From Litoditis marina (taxonomy: Eukaryota; Nematoda; Chromadorea; Rhabditida; Rhabditidae): a stretch of 64,000 nucleotides of DNA. The notes under the pieces are model-generated. The model did no database searches. It was not told the origin of the DNA and saw nothing but the letters and a program-made list of their open reading frames with translations. Every line of letters starts with the position of its first letter. Position 1 is the stretch's first letter. Below, in pieces: positions 57,174 to 64,000 of the stretch. The DNA is taken from positions 32,216,947-32,280,946 of the forward strand of contig OZ038434.1 of assembly GCA_964036275.1 (NCBI GenBank). Reading direction: 5' to 3'. The translations under genes and the position numbers were made by a program.

Positions 57174-57765
57174 ATTTAATAGGTAGGGATTTGCGAGTTT
57201 TGCGGTTCCTTGTGGATTTTGGCTAGTTTTTGAAGTCTCGCAAAATTCTGCGATGAAAACAGGAAGTCCTAGAGTAAAAGTGAAAGTAACAACAGGGATT
57301 TTTCGGCTAAAACAAAAAAGTGGGGGGCAAAAGTGAGATGTTGCCCGACAGCCGGTTGAGTGCTATTCACGTGAGCTTTTCACGTAATGCGCGTGCCGGG
57401 CTTTCTTTCTGTGGAAATCAGATTGTGGAACTGTTGAACTACTGTTCGATTGGCATTCTGGCTTTTTCGAATTCGAGCTCTTCTGTGTTGAAGGTAGAAA
57501 GGATAGTCGTTTTCAAACTATTTGAATAGTCTCAGAACCTGGATAATCGTTCAACTACGCCCACGTTGTTACGTTGTATCCTATGTGTGTTGAGTTGAAT
57601 TTGTAATAATCGCAGTTAGATTACTTGAAGAAGGCGTTTCCTTACAATCTGAAATTCACGAATCTTCAAAAATGTCAACATATCCCTTAAGATGTTCCAG
57701 TTTACCGTGAATAAAGATTCGAATAGGAATTTAGCATAATTTGCACAATATCGGGACTGTTTCTC
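57174..57765. other. no gene seen; holds a short dispersed repeat
   Basis: Near 57410-57485, GTGGAACTGTTGAACTACTG and TTCGATTGGCATTCTGGC resemble 58470-58535 (TAGACTGTTGAACAACTTTT and CGTTTGGCACTGTGGCC). The 69-codon ORF over it has no support. Confidence 0.5.
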
Positions 57766-57930
57766 TTCAAATCTTGGCTATTCTCGCAGTAAACTGCGAA
57801 GATTACTGTACATAAGAATTATTTTCATTTGTTTATACTGATTATAATTCACGTTTGCATGACTTTTTATCTCAATAATGGCAACTATATCTGCTCGCAG
57901 TATACTGCGAGTAATCTATTCGCAGGAAAC
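57766..57930. repeat. cluster of CGCAG/CTGCG hairpins
   Basis: Three dyads lie in a row: TCGCAGTAAACTGCGA near 57784, CTCGCAGTATACTGCGAG near 57894 (perfect palindrome) and TTCGCAGGAAACTGCGAA near 57920 (7-bp stem, GAAA loop). Confidence 0.85.
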
Positions 57931-58795
57931 TGCGAATAAAACAAGTTACGTAAATACACTAAAACAATGACCGGCGTGTACATAATGTTCATTCTAAATA
58001 GGGTTCTTTAATAATATTTCACGTTTACATAACTTTTTCTCTCAACATGACATTCGATTTCGCCTGTGTTAGTAGTTAGATCCCAGATTGCCTAATTCTT
58101 GATGTGGTTGGAGACGAAACCACAACGATGACTTGGTCACTATCTATAGCTCACTATCAACTCCCCGTGCCCAGTTTGAATGTAGTTTTGTAATCGTGCT
58201 AATATTTCGTTTTCGCTTGATGCTTGATTTCGGCGTCGGCGCCAGATAGTGTGGTTAGACGTGAGAGGCGCAGACTGGAGGGCGCGCGAGACAGTGTAGT
58301 GAGCCTGGAGACGCAGACTGTTAGTATTGCACTTTGAGACTCCGCCCATTTGCTGCTGAACATGGTCAAGTGTGAATCGAATTTTCAATTTGGTGTGAAA
58401 CCGTATCGTGAACGAGAGCTGTTATAATTATCACTTTGAAAAAGTTACTAGATTGTTTTTTTTGTGAAAGTTAGAATGTTAGACTGTTGAACAACTTTTC
58501 GTTTGGCACTGTGGCCCTCTCGAACATTTGCTCATTTGTCTGACTATCTAAAGTGTTCATTGTTAGTATAAATGTTGTTGGTTAGCCTGGAATTCTCTTT
58601 CCTTGATCACTTGCTGTTTTTTCTTTCTTTGTTATTTTTCTTCATAGCCTTTTTCTTCTTATCATTGTCTTGCAAATGTTTCTCTAGTTCGATTCATTTG
58701 TAATCACTTGTCCCTATTTATTTAAATGTAAGACTTAATATGTTATTTAATATTTTCTATTATGGTTAAACATGGGTATAATTCCCTCGCTAGCA

Positions 58796-58798
<3 letters not shown>
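57931..58798. other. AT-rich spacer, no gene seen
   Basis: Short ORFs only; it contains the second copy of the short dispersed repeat near 58465-58535. Confidence 0.5.
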
Positions 58799-58886
<88 letters not shown>

Positions 58887-59325
58887 TTTTCTCTCTCTCT
58901 TTTTCTCTTCCCCTCTAACTCTCCCCTCTCTTTGTGTTTTCCATTCAAATCGCAGCGTGCGGTTATCACAGGTATACTGTATCTCCGCAGTGTGCGGTTA
59001 TTGCAGGTATACTGTATTATCGCAGTTATTTGCAATTACTGTTCAAATTGATATTAGAGTTTTATCTATCTCCTTCTCTTTCTTTTTCTCTCTCTCTCTT
59101 TCTCTCTTTCTCTCTCTCTTTTTCTCTTCTCCTCTAACTCTCCCCTCTCTTTGTGTTTTCCATTCAAATCGCAGCGTGCGGTTATCACAGGTATACTGTA
59201 TCTTCGCAGTGTGCGGTTATTGCAGGTATACTGTATTATCGCAGTCATTTGCAATTACTGTTCAAATTGATATTAGAGTTTTATCTATCTCCTTCTCTTT
59301 CTTTTTCTCTCTCTCTCTCTCTCTT

Positions 59326-59364
<39 letters not shown>

Positions 59365-60424
59365 CTCTTCCCCTCTAACTCTCCCCTCTCTTTGTGTTTT
59401 CCATTCAAATCGCAGCGTGCGGTTATCACAGGTATACTGTATCTCCGCAGTGTGCGGTTATTGCAGGTATACTGTATTATCGCAGTCATTTGCAATTACT
59501 GTTCAAATTGATATTAGAGTTTTATCTATCTCCTTCTCTTTCTTTTTCTCTCTCTCTCTCTCTCTCTTTCTTTCTCTCTCTCTCTTTCTCTCTTTCTCTC
59601 TCTTTTTTTCTCTTCCCCTTTAACTCTCTCCTCTCTTTGTGTTTTCCATTCAAATCGCAGCGTGCGGTTATCACAGGTATACTGTATCTCCGCAGTGTGC
59701 GGTTATTGAAGGTATACTGTATTATCGCAGTTATTTGCAATTACTGTTCAAATTGATATTAGAGTTTTATCTATCTCCTTCTCTTTCTTTTTCTCTCTCT
59801 CTCTCTTTCTCTCTTTCTCTCTCTCTTTTTCTCTTCCCCTCTAACTCTCCCCTCTCTTTGTGTTTTCCATTCAAATCGCAGCGTGCGGTTATCACAGGTA
59901 TACTGTATCTCCGCAGTGTGCGGTTATTGCAGGTATACTGTATTATCGCAGTTATTTGCACTTACTGTTCAAATTGATATTAGAGTTTTATCTATCTTCT
60001 TCTCTTTCTTTTTCTCTCTCTCTCTTTCTCTCTTTCTCTCTCTCTTTTTTCTCTTCCCCTTTAACTCTCTCCTCTCTTTGTGTTTTCCATTCAAATCGCA
60101 GCGTGCGGTTATCACAGGTATACTGTATCTCCGCAGTGTGCGGTTATTGAAGGTATACTGTATTATCGCAGTTATTTGCAATTACTGTTCAAATTGATAT
60201 TAGAGTTTTATCTATCTCCTTCTCTTTCTTTTTCTCCCTCTCTCTCTCTCTTTCTCTCTCTCTTTTTCTCTTCCCCTCTAACTCTCTCCTCTCTTTGTGT
60301 TTTCCATTCAAATCGCAGCGTGCGGTTATCACAGGTATACTGTATCTCCGCAGTGTGCGGTTATTGAAGGTATACTGTATTATCGCAGTTATTTGCAATT
60401 ACTGTTCAAATTGATATTAGAGTT
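58799..60424. repeat. about 220-bp minisatellite with embedded (CT)n, block 1
   Basis: It opens with about 100 bp of pure (CT)n. Each unit then has CTCCCCTCTCTTTGTGTTTT, CCATTCAAATCGCAGCGTGC, two imperfect ~37-bp direct copies of CGCAG.GTGCGGTTAT..CAGGTATACTGTAT, then GCAATTACTGTTCAAATTG and a variable (CT)n/TTTCTC tract. Units start near 58941, 59160, 59401, 59646, 59867, 60087 and 60304. Long Ser/Leu-rich ORFs on + and Arg/Glu-rich ORFs on - are artefacts. Confidence 0.96.
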
Positions 60425-60831
60425 ATTATTATTATTATTAGTATTGCGCACCCAGCGCATTCAAACTAATGGTCGGACTAACTGATGATTGCAAATAAAC
60501 TGTAATATTGCAAATAAAATCCGAGTCTGTTGAAGAAGATCTCACTGTTTTTCGATTATATCACGATAGCAATAAACTGTCTTCAAAAGCTTATTTATTT
60601 TCCTAAAGTGATATGTTTTGGCCAAACTGGGGAGTATGTTCCGTAACAGATGTATAATACTTCGAATAATAACAAATAGTACCTCTCTACTTGAATGTTA
60701 GTTTATAGTGGATGTATAGCTAAACAGCTGCTCTGATAAGTTCCAAACGCAAAATTTATTTTTCTCTGGAATTTAACAGAAAATGATATTTCTCTGCTGC
60801 AGAATAAAAATCAATTTGAAAATTGTGAGCA
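60425..60831. other. non-repetitive interruption of the minisatellite
   Basis: About 400 bp of AT-rich unique sequence begin with (ATT)5 and include TATTGCAAATAAAATCC. They split the array in mid-unit, suggesting an insertion, or two arrays joined. No gene is seen. Confidence 0.7.
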
Positions 60832-60982
60832 TTGTTTTCCATTCAAATCGCAGCGTGCGGTTATCACAGGTATACTGTATCTCCGCAGTGTGCGGTTATT
60901 GAAGGTATACTGTATTATCGCAGTTATTTGCAATTACTGTTCAAATTGATATTAGAGTTTTATCTATCTCCTTCTCTTTCTT

Positions 60983-61013
<31 letters not shown>

Positions 61014-61197
61014 TTTTCTCTTCCCCTCTAACTCTCCCCTCTCTTTGTGTTTTCCATTCAAATCGCAGCGTGCGGTTATCACAGGTATACTGTATCTCCG
61101 CAGTGTGCGGTTATTGCAGGTATACTGTATTATCGCAGTTATTTGCAATTACTGTTCAAATTGATATTAGAGTTTTATCTATCTCCTTCTCTTTCTT

Positions 61198-61234
<37 letters not shown>

Positions 61235-61418
61235 TTCTCTTCCCCTCTAACTCTCCCCTCTCTTTGTGTTTTCCATTCAAATCGCAGCGTGCGGTTATCA
61301 CAGGTATACTGTATCTTCGCAGTGTGCGGTTATTGCAGGTATACTGTATTATCGCAGTCATTTGCAATTACTGTTCAAATTGATATTAGAGTTTTATCTA
61401 TCTCCTTCTCTTTCTTTT

Positions 61419-61463
<45 letters not shown>

Positions 61464-63449
61464 TTTTCTCTTCCCCTCTAACTCTCCCCTCTCTTTGTGT
61501 TTTCCATTCAAATCGCAGCGTGCGGTTATCACAGGTATACTGTATCTCCGCAGTGTGCGGTTATTGCAGGTATACTGTATTATCGCAGTCATTTGCAATT
61601 ACTGTTCAAATTGATATTAGAGTTTTATCTATCTCCTTCTCTTTCTTTTTCTCTCTCTCTCTCTCTCTCTCTTTCTTTCTCTCTCTCTCTCTTTCTCTCT
61701 TTCTCTCTCTTTTTTTCTCTTCCCCTTTAACTCTCTCCTCTCTTTGTGTTTTCCATTCAAATCGCAGCGTGCGGTTATCACAGGTATACTGTATCTCCGC
61801 AGTGTGCGGTTATTGAAGGTATACTGTATTATCGCAGTTATTTGCAATTACTGTTCAAATTGATATTAGAGTTTTATCTATCTCCTTCTCTTTCTTTTTC
61901 TCTCTCTCTCTCTTTCTCTCTTTCTCTCTCTTTTTTTCTCTTCCCCTCTAACTCTCCCCTCTCTTTGTGTTTTCCATTCAAATCGCAGCGTGCGGTTATC
62001 ACAGGTATACTGTATCTCCGCAGTGTGCGGTTATTGCAGGTATACTGTATTATCGCAGTTATTTGCACTTACTGTTCAAATTGATATTAGAGTTTTATCT
62101 ATCTTCTTCTCTTTCTTTTTTTCTCTCTCTCTTTCTCTCTTTCTCTCTCTTTTTTTCTCTTCCCCTTTAACTCTCTCCTCTCTTTGTGTTTTCCATTCAA
62201 ATCGCAGCGTGCGGTTATCACAGGTATACTGTATCTCCGCAGTGTGCGGTTATTGAAGGTATACTGTATTATCGCAGTTATTTGCAATTACTGTTCAAAT
62301 TGATATTAGAGTTTTATCTATCTCCTTCTCTTTCTTTTTCTCCCTCTCTCTCTCTCTTTCTCTCTCTCTTTTTCTCTTCCCCTCTAACTCTCTCCTCTCT
62401 TTGTGTTTTCCATTCAAATCGCAGCGTGCGGTTATCACAGGTATACTGTATCTCCGCAGTGTGCGGTTATTGAAGGTATACTGTATTATCGCAGTTATTT
62501 GCAATTACTGTTCAAATTGATATTAGAGTTTTATCTATCTCCTTCTCTTTCTTTTTCTCTCTCTCTCTCTTTCTCTCTTTCTCTCTCTCTTTTTCTCTTC
62601 CCCTCTAACTCTCCCCTCTCTTTGTGTTTTCCATTCAAATCGCAGCGTGCGGTTATCACAGGTATACTGTATCTCCGCAGTGTGCGGTTATTGAAGGTAT
62701 ACTGTATTATCGCAGTTATTTGCAATTACTGTTCAAATTGATATTAGAGTTTTATCTATCTCCTTCTCTTTCTTTTTCTCTCTCTCTCTCTTTCTCTCTT
62801 TCTCTCTCTCTTTTTCTCTTCCCCTCTAACTCTCCCCTCTCTTTGTGTTTTCCATTCAAATCGCAGCGTGCGGTTATCACAGGTATACTGTATCTCCGCA
62901 GTGTGCGGTTATTGAAGGTATACTGTATTATCGCAGTTATTTGCAATTACTGTTCAAATTGATATTAGAGTTTTATCTATCTTCTTCTCTTTCTTTTTCT
63001 CTCTCTCTCTTTCTCTCTTTCTCTCTCTCTTTTTTCTCTTCCCCTCTAACTCTCTCCTCTCTTTGTGTTTTCCATTCAAATCGCAGCGTGCGGTTATCAC
63101 AGGTATACTGTATCTCCGCAGTGTGCGGTTATTGAAGGTATACTGTATTATCGCAGTTATTTGCAATTACTGTTCAAATTGATATTAGAGTTTTATCTAT
63201 CTCCTTCTCTTTCTTTCTCTCTCTCTCTTTCTCTCTCTCTCTCTTTTTCTCTTCCCCTCTAACTCTCCCCTCTCTTTGTGTTTTCCATTCAAATCGCAGC
63301 GTGCGGTTATCACAGGTATACTGTATCTCCGCAGTGTGCGGTTATTGCAGGTATACTGTATTATCGCAGTTATTTGCAATTACTGTTCGAATTGATATTA
63401 GAGTTTTATCTATCTCCTTCTCTTTCTTTTTCTCTCTCTCTCTCTCTCT

Positions 63450-63489
<40 letters not shown>

Positions 63490-63558
63490 TTCTCTTCCCC
63501 TCTAACTCTCCCCTCTCTTTGTGTTTTCCATTCAAATCGCAGCGTGCGGTTATCACAC
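60832..63558. repeat. about 220-bp minisatellite with embedded (CT)n, block 2
   Basis: The same unit resumes at TTTTCCATTCAAATCG (about 60837) and repeats near 61054, 61273, 61504, 61753, 61974, 62193, 62410, 62631, 62852, 63072, 63285 and 63528. Two subtypes (ATTGCAGG and ATTGAAGG before TATACTG) interleave. The series of unit variants from 59.4 to 60.4 kb looks repeated at 61.5-62.5 kb, suggesting a segmental duplication of multi-unit blocks. Confidence 0.95.
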
Positions 63559-64000
63559 TCTGAGAATCTGCTGCCCATGGCAAGCCATAAAGTTGAGAAT
63601 TTTGTGGCATTATTCGGGCAAATTACTTCCAACGCATGTCCGATGCGCGGCGTACTCTGTTTAACGGTGTCTGGCGGACGCGCACGTACGGCAATAAAAA
63701 ATTTGTTGTCCGATAAATTTTTCTATATTTTCATTTATTTTATATTTTCGCGTGTTTAGCTTTGTATTTTGTTGATTTGTTGTTGGGTGTCTGCTAGATA
63801 AATTTGAGAAGTGTAGTTGTCAGGTGAAATTTGTTTGTAATGGGAGGGCCATTTAATGTAAAACCCATTTAATTTAAACAAATAATGTGCATCGTTTTTA
63901 TATTAGTTTTGCAATGAACATTTAAATGCAATATCTCGAATTCCTTCGCAGCGGTGAATCACTATTCTCTAGATACGTTTTGATTTTCTTGAAATAGACA
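63559..64000. other. unique sequence to window end, no gene seen
   Basis: The minisatellite stops abruptly inside a unit at TTATCACA. The next 120 bp are relatively CG-rich (GTCCGATGCGCGGCG, GGCGGACGCGCACG), then AT-rich sequence. No exon-like structure was recognised. Confidence 0.5.

Noticed and set aside
58762..59511. Long ORFs (up to about 249 codons) of Ser/Leu/Phe on + and Arg/Glu on -
   Set aside because: They are readthrough of the CT minisatellite and recur in every unit, with no conserved start, stop or exon structure.

Overview
This window looks like a nematode genome, most likely Caenorhabditis or a close relative. The sequence is AT-rich, and coding exons are short. They are bounded by GTRAG donors and TTTTCAG/TTTCAG acceptors, and the introns vary widely in length. 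The recognisable families (nematode multi-CTLD C-type lectins, GT10 fucosyltransferases, DUF273 proteins) fit this. The organism call is inference from these traits; no ribosomal or mitochondrial marker is present. All four recognisable genes are on the + strand and each is split into many exons, so I rebuilt them by reading exons with consistent splice phase.

Layout. 1-7595: a homogeneous tandem satellite with a 157-bp period. About 9.1-21.7 kb: a multi-exon gene whose middle exons carry a tyrosine-recombinase (phage-integrase fold) catalytic domain. A long polar/acidic linker follows, then a terminal piece resembling the start of a SET domain. The 157-bp satellite family lies upstream of this gene and inside several of its introns (13.4-16.5 kb, 20.4-20.9 kb, plus decayed single copies). 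I did not see it anywhere else in the window. 22.4-31.4 kb: a C-type lectin gene with two good CTLDs and a third, damaged one. 32.1-37.5 kb: an alpha-1,3-fucosyltransferase (GT10) gene with an apparent in-frame stop. 40.3-47.3 kb: a DUF273 (GMA12/MNN10-like) putative glycosyltransferase. A lectin gene beside two glycosyltransferase genes may be chance or a loose glycan-related cluster; nothing shows co-regulation.

The introns and flanks are crowded with small mobile elements: a TATACT-ended MITE (seven copies plus a fragment), a tRNA-derived SINE (five copies), a near-palindromic ~120-bp foldback family (three copies), larger foldbacks and several TIR elements. From 47.4 kb to the end there is no convincing gene. 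That part holds a TTCGAG array, a 55/65-bp minisatellite (49.5-51.6 kb), a palindrome- and TIR-rich transposon zone (52.4-57.2 kb), and a ~220-bp minisatellite with embedded (CT)n tracts (58.8-63.6 kb).

The most interesting feature is the pairing of a tyrosine-recombinase-like, SET-like gene with a 157-bp satellite. Each satellite monomer carries two inverted-repeat dyads of the general kind recombinases bind, and at one exon the satellite appears to supply the 3' splice site.
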